A DNA stretch of 64,000 bases from Trinickia sp. Y13 (GCF_029522115.1 NZ_JAKWFK010000006.1:1-64000), one strand, 5' to 3'; counted from the first letter of the stretch, positions 27,650 through 36,912 are shown. Notes: generated by a model not told the origin, from the sequence alone. Translations and numbers: made by a program.

Positions 27650-27681
27650 GCAGCATAGGGAGTGGCGCGGGCGGCATGGTG

Positions 27682-27710
27682 TTGACGATGCCTGCCTCCC
27701 ACGCTACAAT
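27682..27710 (+). promoter_or_regulatory. Promoter of tRNA-Lys
   Basis: TTGACG (27682-27687) and TACAAT (27705-27710) with a 17-base spacer form a near-consensus sigma-70 promoter that would start about 5 bases before the tRNA. Confidence 0.8.
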
Positions 27711-27721
27711 CTCGCCTCTTC

Positions 27722-27797
27722 GGGTCGTTAGCTCAGCTGGTAGAGCAGCGGACTTTTAATCCGTTGGTCACTGGTTCGAATCCAGTACGGCCTACCA
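27722..27797 (+). tRNA. tRNA-Lys (anticodon TTT)
   Basis: The 76-base sequence folds into a cloverleaf. The acceptor stem GGGTCGT pairs with ACGGCCT, the D-loop is AGCTCAGCTGGTAGAGC, and the anticodon loop CTTTTAA carries TTT. The T-arm is CTGGTTCGAATCCAG, and the CCA end is encoded. It follows the Tol-Pal cluster and is backed by a terminator. Confidence 0.97.
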
Positions 27798-27806
27798 AGA
27801 AGTCAA

Positions 27807-27836
27807 GGGCTTAGCAGAGATGCTAGGCCCTTTTTC
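27807..27836 (+). terminator. Rho-independent terminator after tRNA-Lys
   Basis: GGGCTTAGCA and TGCTAGGCCC form a 10-bp stem with a GAGA loop, followed by a run of five T. It ends tRNA-Lys transcription. Confidence 0.85.
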
Positions 27837-27944
27837 TTGCTCCGCAGATCTACACTTGCTCCGCGAACACTAGCGGGAACACGCTTCCAAACACTCCAAC
27901 AGCGCCTTGACCATCTACCGAACGCGCTTGCGACGGCGGCTTGC

Positions 27945-28298
27945 TTACGGTCGTGCGCCGCAACCCAGTTCGCTGTCATCGCTCGTAAGCCGCATCGGAA
28001 TATCGCGCATTCCGTTCAACACGCGCCGCGCCTCGACGCGAGTCTCGCGCTCTATGTAGAAAATCAGATGCGGATAGCGCTCAAGCGACTAAGACCTCAG
28101 GCCTGGTATGTCCAGCTCGTAGGTATACCGCGGCGAGCCGATGTGTGGGTCCTTCGCAAGCCGTCCGTACGATTTCTCGATGTCGGCAATGAAGCCGAGC
28201 GCAGCCTGTTCCGCGCCTTTGTCCGCGAGGCAATAGCTAACCTCATCTTCTACGTCCCGTTCGGCCATCCGTGTCGGGATGACTGGCTTGCCGCTCAT
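27945..28298 (-). pseudogene. RelE/ParE-family toxin, interrupted by a TAG stop
   Basis: The frame starts at the ATG at 28298, which overlaps the stop of an upstream antitoxin-like tail (ATGA). It runs MSGKPVIPTRMAERDVEDEV through ADIEKSYGRLAKDPHIGSPR to IPGLRS. A TAG codon (28091-28089) stops it there, but the same frame continues with SLERYPHLIFYIERETRVEA and RRVLNGMRDIP to a TAA at 27945. The continuation is the usual C-terminal half of ParE, and the family has Trp at the TAG position (LRSW), so TGG has become TAG. The truncated product lacks the last beta strands and is probably inactive. A sequencing error remains possible. Confidence 0.8.
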
Positions 28299-28348
28299 TT
28301 GTGCGAGGCACGTACGCGCGCACGCAAGGCTTCGAAGTATTTTGCGTA
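28295..28348 (-). pseudogene. Possible 3' tail of the cognate antitoxin gene
   Basis: Seventeen sense codons (YAKYFEALRARVRASHK) end in a TGA that overlaps the toxin ATG by 4 bp, the hallmark of an antitoxin-toxin pair. The sequence resembles the C-terminal arm of RelB/ParD-like antitoxins. Upstream the frame is closed and the DNA changes to a tssF fragment, so the rest of the gene is gone. The family assignment is weak; the overlap is seen directly. Confidence 0.45.
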
Positions 28349-28353
28349 TCAGG

Positions 28354-28437
28354 CTTCGGATAGCGCTGTGCGAAGTCCTCGGAATAGCGACGCAAATACG
28401 CTAGTTCCCGTTCGTAGTACGGTAGCAAGTTTTCCAT
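28354..28437 (-). pseudogene. tssF 5' remnant (T6SS baseplate gene fragment)
   Basis: The ATG at 28437 opens MENLLPYYERELAYLRRYSE followed by DFAQRYPK, the characteristic N-terminus of TssF, a T6SS baseplate subunit of about 600 residues. Homology stops after 28 codons, and the frame then reads unrelated residues to a stop at 28243. Only the 5' end of tssF survives, joined to toxin-antitoxin DNA. This is a deletion or recombination scar. Confidence 0.85.
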
Positions 28438-28726
28438 CTATCTCTCAGGTTCTTTGTTGTTTCTTAGATTGCTGCCGGACCTCGGCACCCGAAGCGACTC
28501 ATACGGTTCGTCTTATTGACCGTCAGCTTCATTCGGGAAGAACCGGCTGTCTGCGCGGCTCTGGTGCGTGCGTATCGCACAGGACTGCACTTTGCAGCTG
28601 ATAACCATCGAGAGAGATCGCTCGCGCATTCGTGGAGCGCGGGGCGACAGATAACCTTTGGCAAGTCGCGTCGCGGACGGCGCGCATGTCGAGACGCCGT
28701 TCGCCGAAGCAAATCCGCCGTCGCCG
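28438..28726. other. Stretch with no recognisable gene
   Basis: These 289 bases between the tssF remnant and the chemoreceptor stop codon hold only short frames. One minus-strand frame of about 43 codons (…ISLDGYQLQSAVLCDTHAPE…) ends at about 28526; I do not recognise it. The stretch is probably more debris of the same rearrangement. Confidence 0.4.
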
Positions 28727-30277
28727 CTATTGAAGCAACGGCGTCTTCGCCTCCAACCGAAAAAACGCGACCATGTCGGTGAGTTGGGTACCCTGCTCAT
28801 GTAGCGATACCGATGCGGCCGCGGCCTGCTCGACGAGCGCCGCATTCTGTTGTGTCGCCTGATCCATTTGCGCGACCGCCAGATTCACCTGCTCGATGCC
28901 GCGGCTTTGCTCCGCCGAAGCCGCCGCGATCTCGCTCATGATGTCGCTTACCCTAGCGACGGCCCGCGTCACTTCGCTCATCGTCGTACCGGCATCCGAT
29001 GCGAGTTGCGCGCCATCCTGAACCTTGGCGACGGACGCGGCGATCAGTTCTTTGATTTCCTTGGCGGCGCTGGCCGATCGCTGCGCCAAATTGCGCACTT
29101 CGCCCGCCACGACGGCAAAGCCGCGCCCCTGATCGCCAGCCCGCGCGGCTTCCACCGCCGCATTGAGCGCGAGGATGTTCGTTTGAAACGCGATCCCCTC
29201 GATGATGCCCGTTATCTCGCCGATCTCTTTCGAGCGGTTGCTAATCTCGCCCATCGTGGCGACGACTCTATCAACAACAGCACTACCCCGCTGCGCCACT
29301 TCGGTCGCACTAGAGGCCAGCGAGGTCCCCTGTTGCGCATTGCCGGCATTCTGCAAGACCGCCGACGTGAGTTCTTCCATGCTGGTGGCCGCTTCCTGAA
29401 GAGAACTCGCCTGTTCCTCCGTGCGCGACGACAGGTCCTGATTTCCCGCGGCAATCTGGCTCGTGGCCGTCGCGAGATTGTCGGCGCCTCGACGCACCTG
29501 CCCGACCACGCGCAAAAGACTTTCGTTCATGTCTTTCAACGCCCGTAAGAGCCGCCCCGTTTCGTCTGCTCGGTCGGATGCGATCGCTTGCGTGAGGTCG
29601 CCGCGGGCAACGGCTTCAGCGGCAGACACCGCCATGCCGATCGGCACGGCAATGCTTCGAGTGATGAAATACGCCAGCAGCAACGCACACGCCAATGCAG
29701 CCACCGTCACGACGACGATCGTGCGTTGCGCGAACAGCGCCAACCGCGTAATCACCGCGCCCTGCTCATGGGTGCGCGTCATCGCAAGGTCGATCAAGAC
29801 GTCGATCGCCTTGCCGATCGGTTTATCCGCACCGGCAACCCCGTGATCCCGCTCTTCGATCGACGCCCCCGATTGAACGAGCGGGTCGAGTTTGACGAGC
29901 GAATCCCGATAGCCCGCCGTAGCGGCAATCAACGTATCGACATCGCCCGCCTCCGATGGCCCGAAAACCCCCAGCTGCAGCGAGGTCCTGGCCGCTTTGT
30001 CGACCTCGTCCAAATCGGACAGAAACTTTGCCCGGTACGCGCCGCCCCGAAGCACATAGTCCTTATAGCTATGGATCGCGTCGCCGAACATGTCCTTCCC
30101 ATGCTGCAGCAGCCGCAACTTCGCCACTGTCACGGATTCGTATTCTTGCCATTGCGCGCCGATCGCCGACAGACGCGCATACGCGATGAGGCCGAGCACG
30201 GTGGTCAACAGCGCAGCGAAAAAGAATGCAGCGGCCAGCCGAGTGCCGATACGAAGATCGCAAAAACGAGGCAGCAT
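28727..30277 (-). CDS. Methyl-accepting chemotaxis protein
   Basis: This is a 516-residue chemoreceptor. A first membrane segment ([19 protein letters not shown]) and a periplasmic four-helix-bundle sensor (about 35-185) come first. A second segment ([19 protein letters not shown]), a HAMP domain and the signalling domain follow, with the strongly conserved hairpin [20 protein letters not shown]-like tip. Q/E-rich methylation helices flank the tip. The last residues ([13 protein letters not shown]) lack a CheR-binding pentapeptide. GGAGG seven bases ahead of the ATG at 30277 chooses the start. The ligand cannot be inferred. Confidence 0.96.
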   Translation of the reverse strand: MLPRFCDLRIGTRLAAAFFFAALLTTVLGLIAYARLSAIGAQWQEYESVTVAKLRLLQHGKDMFGDAIHSYKDYVLRGGAYRAKFLSDLDEVDKAARTSLQLGVFGPSEAGDVDTLIAATAGYRDSLVKLDPLVQSGASIEERDHGVAGADKPIGKAIDVLIDLAMTRTHEQGAVITRLALFAQRTIVVVTVAALACALLLAYFITRSIAVPIGMAVSAAEAVARGDLTQAIASDRADETGRLLRALKDMNESLLRVVGQVRRGADNLATATSQIAAGNQDLSSRTEEQASSLQEAATSMEELTSAVLQNAGNAQQGTSLASSATEVAQRGSAVVDRVVATMGEISNRSKEIGEITGIIEGIAFQTNILALNAAVEAARAGDQGRGFAVVAGEVRNLAQRSASAAKEIKELIAASVAKVQDGAQLASDAGTTMSEVTRAVARVSDIMSEIAAASAEQSRGIEQVNLAVAQMDQATQQNAALVEQAAAASVSLHEQGTQLTDMVAFFRLEAKTPLLQ

Positions 30278-30524
30278 GGTGGGTCCTCCGCTAGTGGAAC
30301 TTCTTCGGTTGTTTCTTGGGCCGCCATCGAGGTCGAAAGACGAAAGCATGGCGCCGTACTCAGGATCAACGGCACTTTTTCGGCTTTCTGAACCGACGAA
30401 GCGATCACGTTTTCCCGGAGAACGCAGCCCGGCATCGTGGCCACCGCGTTGGGAAGCGCGAGCCTAGCCATCGCCTTTGGAACAACCGGTACCAACCGAG
30501 CCGCCGCAAATGCGGCACGCCGAT

Positions 30525-31433
30525 TCAGGCCTCGGCCGTCACGGCATGCGCTTCGGTTTCCTCCAACGCCCGCAGGAAATGCCGCACGCCCGCCGTCTGC
30601 GCGCGTGCGCGCCACAGCACGTGGATCTCCACCAGCAGCGGCAACCAGTCCATCGGCTTGAAGACCACGCCGGGCGGCCTCATGCGCCGCATGCTCGACT
30701 GCATGATCGCCAGGCCGAGACCCGCGCTCACGAGCCCGAGCGTCGTCGATACGTGTGCGACTTCGAATTGGATATCCGGCGCGAAACCGCACCCGGCGCA
30801 CGCCGCTAAAAATCGCTCGCGCGCCGCGGGATTGAGCGACTTGGGCAGCGCAATCCAAGCCATGCCATCGAGATCGCTCGGCGTGAGCGTCTCGCGCGCG
30901 GCAAGCGGGTGGTCATCCGCAAGCGCCAGGACGAACGGCTCGCTCGTCAACAAGCGGCTCTCCAGCGATTCGTTGGGCTTGGGCAGGTTGTAGAGCAACG
31001 CGACGTCGATCGCCGAGCGCTCGAGCGCATCGATCTGCTCGCCCGAGCGCATCGCCGACAACTTCAGCTTGACCCGCGGATGCGTCGATCGAAACCGGCG
31101 CAACGCCGCAGGCAAACGGCCGTTGTGGATGACGCCTTCGCAATAACCGATCGAGAGCGAACACGCTTCGCCCTTGCCAACCTGCCGCGCCCGCTCTTCG
31201 ATACGTTCGGCCTGGCTCAATAGCTCGCGCGCCTCTCCGAGAAAATCGCGCCCGGCAGGCGTCAGGCGCACGCGCTGTTTGATCCGCTCGAACAACTGCA
31301 AGCCCAGATGATCTTCGAGCTGCCGAATCTGGCGCGAAAGCGGCGACTGCGAGATGTGCAGCCGCTCCGCCGCCTGCGCGACGTGCTCGGTTTCCGCCAC
31401 CGCCACGAAGTACCGCAGTTGCTGCAGCTCCAT
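30525..31433 (-). CDS. LysR-family transcriptional regulator
   Basis: The 302-residue protein has an N-terminal winged helix (MELQQLRYFVAVAETEHVAQ, LHISQSPLSRQIRQLEDHLG). It then has a LysR substrate-binding domain. It is divergent from a Bcr/CflA-type exporter, which it probably controls. The ATG at 31433 is the family start; the frame extends to 31466 without homology. Confidence 0.93.
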   Translation of the reverse strand: MELQQLRYFVAVAETEHVAQAAERLHISQSPLSRQIRQLEDHLGLQLFERIKQRVRLTPAGRDFLGEARELLSQAERIEERARQVGKGEACSLSIGYCEGVIHNGRLPAALRRFRSTHPRVKLKLSAMRSGEQIDALERSAIDVALLYNLPKPNESLESRLLTSEPFVLALADDHPLAARETLTPSDLDGMAWIALPKSLNPAARERFLAACAGCGFAPDIQFEVAHVSTTLGLVSAGLGLAIMQSSMRRMRPPGVVFKPMDWLPLLVEIHVLWRARAQTAGVRHFLRALEETEAHAVTAEA

Positions 31434-31607
31434 AATTATGTCCTTTTCAGCAACATCTCTGATCAATTAAGTCTTGGACGGCATTATATCCGGCCGCTAA
31501 GCTTCCGGCTGACATCATCGCTTCCGGTCCCCGGCATGGCCATTAACGAGGGCGCGTAGGCCCCGCCGACCGCGCCGTGGGCCGCAGCAAAAGGAAATTT
31601 CATCGAC

Positions 31608-32843
31608 ATGAACCAACCACGCTTTGCCATTCCGCATGGGGTCTTGCTTGTCACGCTGGTGTTGCTCAGCGCGAGCGGGCTGCTCGCCTCCGACATCAAC
31701 CTCCCCGGCATGCCGCTCGCCGCGCAAGCGTTCGGCACACCCATCTCGGCGCTACAGCGCACGTTCAGCGTCTACGTCGTCGGGCTCGCGCTTGCACAAG
31801 CGGTGTACGGCCCGCTGTCCGACGCCTATGGCCGGCGCCGCCTGGTGATCGGCGGGATGGTCCTCTATACGGTCGCCTCGGTGGCTTGCTCGCTCGCCCC
31901 GAACGTGACGGCGTTCGGCCTGGCCCGCATCGTCCAGGCATTCGGCGCAGGCGCCGGCATGGTCATCGGGCGCGCGATCGTCAGCGACATCTTCGACGCG
32001 AAGACGGCCGCGCGCACGTTCACGACCATCATGCCGATCGTCGGCGCTTCGCCCGCGCTCTCCCCGCTCGTCGGCGGCTATATCACGACCTACGTTTCGT
32101 GGCGCGCGCCGTTCTTGTTCACGGCCGCACTGGGCTTGCTCGCCATCGTGCTGTTGGCCGTCTATATTCCCGAGACGGTGCCCAAGTCCAATCGCCACAA
32201 CGATGTCATGCGCACCTTCCGCAGCTATCCAATGTTGCTCGGCCAGCCGCGCTTTTGGTCGTATGCGCTCAATTTGTGCGTGGGCTATGCGGCCTATCTC
32301 GGCTACCTCGCGGCCTCGCCCGTCATCCTCGTCAGCATGGGCTTGTCGACGAAGGCCATCAGCTACTGTTACCTGACGCTGTCGGCCACCTATATTTTGG
32401 GGAATCTGACTTCGCGTCATTTTGCAAAGACGCACGGCATCGATCGCTTGCTCGGCTTGGGCTTCGCTATCCTCGCCGTCGGTGCGGCGTGCTTGCTCGC
32501 AGCCGGCCGGTTCGGCGGCATGACGCCGCTGCCGATGATTCTCGCAATATCGGTCGTGACGCTCGCCAACGGATTCATCGTGCCTTTGTCGTTCGCAGGC
32601 GGGGTCACGAGCTTTCCCGACAACGCCGGCGCCGCCTCGGGTCTCATGGGCGCAATGCACCTAATGGCCGGTTCGCTCGCGATCTATCTGATCGCCGAGA
32701 TGCCGGGTACCGTGTCGGCGCTCGCCGGGTTCGTCACCGCCGTTGCTGCGATCGGCTGCGTGGCGTTCCCCCTGCTCCTGCGTTGGTCCAAGCTGCCGCG
32801 CAGCGCCGCATCGGTCGCGCGTGCACCTAAGCAAACCGTGTAA
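31608..32843 (+). CDS. Bcr/CflA family multidrug efflux MFS transporter
   Basis: The 411-residue protein has 12 membrane segments and the Bcr/CflA landmarks ASDINLPGMPLAAQAFG, the motif-A-like YGPLSDAYGRRRLVIGG between segments 2 and 3, and ARIVQAFGAGAGMVIGRAIV. It is a proton-driven drug/metabolite exporter of the inner membrane. It faces a LysR gene across 174 bases. AAAAGGAAA lies ahead of the ATG. The substrate is unknown. Confidence 0.93.
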   Translation: MNQPRFAIPHGVLLVTLVLLSASGLLASDINLPGMPLAAQAFGTPISALQRTFSVYVVGLALAQAVYGPLSDAYGRRRLVIGGMVLYTVASVACSLAPNVTAFGLARIVQAFGAGAGMVIGRAIVSDIFDAKTAARTFTTIMPIVGASPALSPLVGGYITTYVSWRAPFLFTAALGLLAIVLLAVYIPETVPKSNRHNDVMRTFRSYPMLLGQPRFWSYALNLCVGYAAYLGYLAASPVILVSMGLSTKAISYCYLTLSATYILGNLTSRHFAKTHGIDRLLGLGFAILAVGAACLLAAGRFGGMTPLPMILAISVVTLANGFIVPLSFAGGVTSFPDNAGAASGLMGAMHLMAGSLAIYLIAEMPGTVSALAGFVTAVAAIGCVAFPLLLRWSKLPRSAASVARAPKQTV

Positions 32844-32896
32844 GCGTAGCGCTTGGCTTGCGTTCCTTCGCTTCAATGCTTCAAGAATGCTTCAAG

Positions 32897-32921
32897 ATGC
32901 CCGGCCTCGTTGGCTGGGCAT
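32897..32921. terminator. Hairpin between convergent MFS and GntR genes
   Basis: ATGCCCGGCC and GGCTGGGCAT pair (nine of ten) around a TCGTT loop, with GTTTC following. It lies in the convergent gap and may end both transcripts. Confidence 0.5.
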
Positions 32922-33017
32922 GTTTCATCCAACGAATCGACGGTGGCCTTGCCCGAGACCTGCGCGTGGTTGGACCAATCTCCTCGTAAACGGCACGCGC
33001 CGCGTTGGTATCTCCCG

Positions 33018-33719
33018 TCACCTCTTGCTACGCACGAAGTCGATATGCGTTTGCATCGCCGTGCGCGCTTCTTCCGGCTGGCGGCCGCAAATCGCCTCGC
33101 AAACCATGCGATGTTGCTGCAGCAACATCTCCGATGCGCTCTCTTCCTGCTCGCGCAGCCCCGTGCCGTTGGCCGTGATGTGCTCGCGCAGCACCCCGAG
33201 GACGCCCGCATGAAGATGCAAAAACATCGCGTTGTGCGATGCCTTCGCAATCGCTTCGTGCAGCTTGGCGTCGGCCTGCGCCTCGGCCGCTTTGTCGTCG
33301 GCGCGCCGCGTCTGCTCGAGCGTGCGCATCAGCGCGGTGATCGTTCTGATCTCTTCTTTCGTGGCCCGCATCGCGGCAAAGTAAGCCGTCGCACCTTCGA
33401 GCACGCGGCGAAATTCGAGGATGTCCTCGCGCAGGGCCGGATGGTCGCTCACGAGTTCGCCCCAGGGCGAAGCCACGCTCCTGCGTAAGCGGTCCGTCAC
33501 GTAAACCCCCGCCCCGCGCCGGCTTTGCAGCAGGTCCCTCGCCGCCAGCCGTTGGATCGCTTCGCGAATGGTATTGCGGGAAACGTCAAATCGTTCGGCA
33601 AGCGCGCGCTCGGCCGGCAGGCGCGTCCCCGCCGGCCAAGTGCCGTCGAGCAAAGCCGTTTCGAGCTTGCGCATCGTCGCTTCCACGCGTGAAGCACGCG
33701 CGGCTCCGATCTCTCCCAT
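33018..33719 (-). CDS. GntR/FadR-type regulator of lactate genes (LldR-like)
   Basis: The 233-residue product has a winged helix (RLPAERALAERFDVSRNTIREA, split by eye as RALAERFDVSRNTIREAIQR). An FCD ligand domain follows (LEFRRVLEGATAYFAAMRAT, ADAKLHEAIAKASHN) with the usual metal-binding His/Asp residues. It is divergent from lutA, and a perfect TTGGT-n3-ACCAA palindrome lies between them, which fits an LldR-type lactate-responsive repressor/activator. The ATG at 33719 is used; the frame reaches 33800 but that part overlaps the operator. Confidence 0.9.
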   Translation of the reverse strand: MGEIGAARASRVEATMRKLETALLDGTWPAGTRLPAERALAERFDVSRNTIREAIQRLAARDLLQSRRGAGVYVTDRLRRSVASPWGELVSDHPALREDILEFRRVLEGATAYFAAMRATKEEIRTITALMRTLEQTRRADDKAAEAQADAKLHEAIAKASHNAMFLHLHAGVLGVLREHITANGTGLREQEESASEMLLQQHRMVCEAICGRQPEEARTAMQTHIDFVRSKR

Positions 33720-33760
33720 CTTCGTCCTCGCATCATCGAACTGCCACAGCGCCGCCGCCG

Positions 33761-33775
33761 ATTGGTCCAACCAAT
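33761..33775. promoter_or_regulatory. LldR-type operator
   Basis: ATTGGT-CCA-ACCAAT is a perfect 15-bp inverted repeat in the gap between the GntR gene and lutA. Its TTGGTnnnACCAA core matches sites of FadR-subfamily regulators and the known LldR boxes. Confidence 0.75.
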
Positions 33776-33860
33776 TTGCACGCGCCAGCGGTTGCGGCAA
33801 TTATGCGCCCAGATCGCCATCGCCGCGTCCGCCGCACTTCGAATGGCCCAGGAGACAGAC

Positions 33861-34754
33861 ATGCAGCAACGGCATTACCCCACGCGCCGGCCCACCGACG
33901 TCTACCTTTTCGCCACCTGTTTAGTCGATCTGTTCGTGCCGCAAGCCGGGCTCGATGCAGTGCGCCTGCTAGAGCGTGAAGGGCTCGTGGTTCATTTTCC
34001 GCGGGCGCAAAGCTGCTGCGGCCAACCCGCGTACAGCAGCGGCAATCCCGATCAAGCGCGCGCCGTCGCACGGGCGCAATTGGACATGTTCAGCGAGCCC
34101 TGGCCAATCATCGTGCCCTCGGGCTCGTGCGCGGGCATGATGCGCCATCATTGGGCGCCCTTGTTCGCCGAGCATCCGGCCGAAGAGGCGAAAGCCCGGC
34201 AATTGGCCGAGCGCGTTTTCGAACTCACCGAATTTCTCGTTCATGTGCTCGAAGTCGACTATGGCGACGAAGCCATGCCCACACCGCTTGGCGACGAACG
34301 CGTCGTTCTGCATACGTCGTGCGCGGCGCGCCGTGAAATGGGCACGCGTGCCCATGGTGTGGCGCTCGTCGATACGTTGCCGGGCGTGACGCGCGTCGAG
34401 CACGAACGCGAATCGGAATGCTGCGGCTTCGGCGGCACGTTCTCGCTCAAGCATCCGGATATTTCGGGCGCCATGGTGCGCGACAAGGTGGCCTCGGCCT
34501 GCGCGACAGGATGCGACCGGCTCGTGTCGGCAGACTGCGGCTGCCTGCTCAACATCGGCCACGCGGCCGAACACGAAGGCGCGCCGCTCGCCGTCGAGCA
34601 TTTGGCGAGTTTTCTATGGCGGCGCACCGGAGGCGACGCTCGGGCCGTACGCAGCCCCGCCGCCGAGCGTCGGACCGCCGGTTCCCGCGCTGAGCATGCT
34701 CCGACGGCGACGCCGTCCGGTGAGGCCCCGCGCAAGCTGGAGCGTCAATCATGA
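33861..34754 (+). CDS. lutA: Lactate utilisation (Fe-S) protein LutA/LldE
   Basis: This 297-residue CCG-domain protein has two cysteine-rich motifs: SCCGQPAYSSGNPDQ and ESECCGFGGTFSLKHPD. The paired upstream cysteines are in FATCLVD and CAARRE. It is the first of three cytoplasmic Fe-S subunits (LutA, LutB, LutC) that oxidise L-lactate to pyruvate. GGAG ahead of ATG 33861 marks the start. The C-terminal 40 residues are an Ala/Arg/Glu-rich extension beyond the usual ~240 residues. The stop overlaps lutC by 4 bp. Confidence 0.94.
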   Translation: MQQRHYPTRRPTDVYLFATCLVDLFVPQAGLDAVRLLEREGLVVHFPRAQSCCGQPAYSSGNPDQARAVARAQLDMFSEPWPIIVPSGSCAGMMRHHWAPLFAEHPAEEAKARQLAERVFELTEFLVHVLEVDYGDEAMPTPLGDERVVLHTSCAARREMGTRAHGVALVDTLPGVTRVEHERESECCGFGGTFSLKHPDISGAMVRDKVASACATGCDRLVSADCGCLLNIGHAAEHEGAPLAVEHLASFLWRRTGGDARAVRSPAAERRTAGSRAEHAPTATPSGEAPRKLERQS

Positions 34755-35470
34755 TCGGCGCCCGCGAGCGCATTCTCGGGCGCCTTCGCTCGACCCAGCC
34801 GACACAGCCGAGCGTTGGGGAAACGCAGTTGGATGGCCGCATCGACGCGCACTACGGCCAATGGGGCGCGTTGCGCGAGGCTACCGGCGCAGCGCGCATC
34901 GATGCCTTCGAAGCCGCCCTCACGGCCGCGCACGCCGAAGTATGGCGCGCGAGCGCGGCGACCTGGCAGGCGCAGCTGGCAGAGCGCATCGCGCAAGCCG
35001 GCGTGCGGCGCTTGCTGCTGGATACGGAACGGCCCGAGGGCGCGGCGCTCGCCGCCGCGTTGCCCGCGACCGTCGAACCGCTCCCGTTCGCGCAGCCACT
35101 CGAACAGTGGAAGGCCGAACTCTTCGATACGGTCGAAGCCGGCTTCACGGTCGCGCGCTCGGGCATCGCCGCAACGGGGACCCTCGTCCTTTGCCCGGAC
35201 CACGGCTCGCCTCGCACGATGTCTCTCGCCCCGCCGCTGCACATCGCCCTCGTCTACGCCGACACGCTGCACCGCGACCTGCATGAAGCCGCGCATACGG
35301 AACGCTGGCGCGAGGGCATGCCGACGAATCTCGTGCTCGTCTCCGGCCCGTCGAAAACCTCGGACATCCAACAAACGCTCGCTTACGGCGCACACGGCCC
35401 CCGTACGCTATGGGTCGTCATCGTCACCGACGACGAGGGCACGGACCACACGCAAGGAGACGATCGATGA
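34751..35470 (+). CDS. lutC: Lactate utilisation protein LutC/LldG
   Basis: The 239-residue protein has the LUD domain: FTVARSGIAATGTLVLCPDH and a terminal block around SGPSKTSDIQQTLAYGAHGP. These match LutC/LldG. It acts with LutA and LutB in L-lactate oxidation. Both ends overlap neighbours by ATGA, so the three are translated together. The gene order lutA-lutC-lutB differs from the Bacillus order A-B-C. Confidence 0.93.
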   Translation: MIGARERILGRLRSTQPTQPSVGETQLDGRIDAHYGQWGALREATGAARIDAFEAALTAAHAEVWRASAATWQAQLAERIAQAGVRRLLLDTERPEGAALAAALPATVEPLPFAQPLEQWKAELFDTVEAGFTVARSGIAATGTLVLCPDHGSPRTMSLAPPLHIALVYADTLHRDLHEAAHTERWREGMPTNLVLVSGPSKTSDIQQTLAYGAHGPRTLWVVIVTDDEGTDHTQGDDR

Positions 35471-36912
35471 GCACTCAAGCGCTTCATTTCGTGCCGCCCG
35501 GCGATTTCAAGGCACGCGCGCGCGCAGCGCTCGACGACCCTCAGTTGCGCGCCAGCTTTCGCGGCGCGATGGATTTCTTGCAAGCGAAACGCGCCGTTCA
35601 GTTTCCCGATGCCAACGAGCTCGAGGCGCTGCGCGATCTGGGCGAGGCCATTCGCCAACACGCGCTCGCACGCCTGCCCGAATTGTTGCAGACGCTCGAG
35701 ACCGCGCTCGTCGCTCGCGGCGTGCGCGTGCATTGGGCCGAGACGCCGGCCGAGGCGAACGCGATCATCCTCGACATCGCACGGGCTCATCGCGCCAAAC
35801 GCGTCATCAAAGGCAAATCGATGGCGAGCGAGGAGATCGAACTCAACGATTACCTTGCCGAACACGGCGTGACCTGCACCGAATCCGACCTGGGCGAATT
35901 CATCGTTCAGTTGGCCGACGAGAAGCCATCGCACATCGTCATGCCCGCGATTCACAAAACCAAGGCCGATATCGCTCACCTGTTCGAGGCGAAGATCGCC
36001 GATGCGGCCTACACCGAGGACGTCGATGCCTTGCTGCAGACGGGCCGGCGCGCGCTGCGTCATGCCTTCGTCGATGCCGACATCGGCCTATCGGGCGTGA
36101 ACTTCGCGGCGGCCGATACGGGAACGCTCTGGCTCGTCGAGAATGAAGGCAATGGGCGGCTGTCGACCACCGTGCCCGACGTGCATATCGCGGTCATGGG
36201 CATCGAGAAAGTCGTGGCCAAGCTCGAGCACATCGTGCCGCTCTCGAGTCTGCTCACGCGCTCGGCCACGGGCCAGGCCATCACCACCTACTTCAATCTG
36301 ATCACGGGCCCGCGGCGCGAAGGCGAACGCGACGGCCCGAGGGAAATGCACGTGGTGCTGCTCGACAACGGCCGCACCCAAGCCTATGCCGACGAGCAAT
36401 TGCGCGCGACGTTGCAATGCATCCGCTGCGGCGCGTGCATGAACCACTGCCCGGTCTATACGCGCATCGGCGGCCACGCTTACGGCACGACCTATCCGGG
36501 CCCCATCGGCAAGATCATCTCGCCGCATTTGCTCGGGTTGGATGCCACGGCGGATTTGCCCACCGCATCGTCGCTGTGCGGCGCCTGCGGCGAAGTCTGC
36601 CCCGTGCGCATTCCGATTCCGCAATTGCTGATTCGGCTGCGCACGGAAGCCAATCGCGCGCCGACCGAAGCCGTATCGCATCCGCTGCGCGGGCAAGGCG
36701 CGAACTACAGCCAACGCGAGCAAATCGTCTGGCGCTTCTGGCGCGGCGCGTTCGCGCATCCGCGCGTCTATCGATTGTTCCGCTGGGCGGCAACGCGGCT
36801 ATCGGCCTTCACGCCGCGACGGCAGATGGGATGGACGCAGCACCGCACGCCCCTCAAACCCGCACCGCGCAGCCTCGCCGATCTGCTGCGCAGCCGCGGC
36901 CAACCCGAATAA
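35467..36912 (+). CDS. lutB: Lactate utilisation iron-sulfur protein LutB/LldF
   Basis: This 481-residue subunit has an N-terminal LUD domain (RVIKGKSMASEEIELNDYLA) and two 4Fe-4S clusters in LQCIRCGACMNHCPVYTRIG and SLCGACGEVCPVRIP. It is the electron-transfer subunit of the Lut lactate dehydrogenase. ATG 35467 overlaps the lutC stop. The long frame from 35410 carries extra residues without homology. Confidence 0.95.
   Translation: MSTQALHFVPPGDFKARARAALDDPQLRASFRGAMDFLQAKRAVQFPDANELEALRDLGEAIRQHALARLPELLQTLETALVARGVRVHWAETPAEANAIILDIARAHRAKRVIKGKSMASEEIELNDYLAEHGVTCTESDLGEFIVQLADEKPSHIVMPAIHKTKADIAHLFEAKIADAAYTEDVDALLQTGRRALRHAFVDADIGLSGVNFAAADTGTLWLVENEGNGRLSTTVPDVHIAVMGIEKVVAKLEHIVPLSSLLTRSATGQAITTYFNLITGPRREGERDGPREMHVVLLDNGRTQAYADEQLRATLQCIRCGACMNHCPVYTRIGGHAYGTTYPGPIGKIISPHLLGLDATADLPTASSLCGACGEVCPVRIPIPQLLIRLRTEANRAPTEAVSHPLRGQGANYSQREQIVWRFWRGAFAHPRVYRLFRWAATRLSAFTPRRQMGWTQHRTPLKPAPRSLADLLRSRGQPE

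Noticed and set aside
27722-28300. Integration of a mobile island at tRNA-Lys
   Set aside because: The decayed DNA follows the tRNA, but I found no repeat of the tRNA 3' end and no integrase, so integration at this tRNA cannot be shown.
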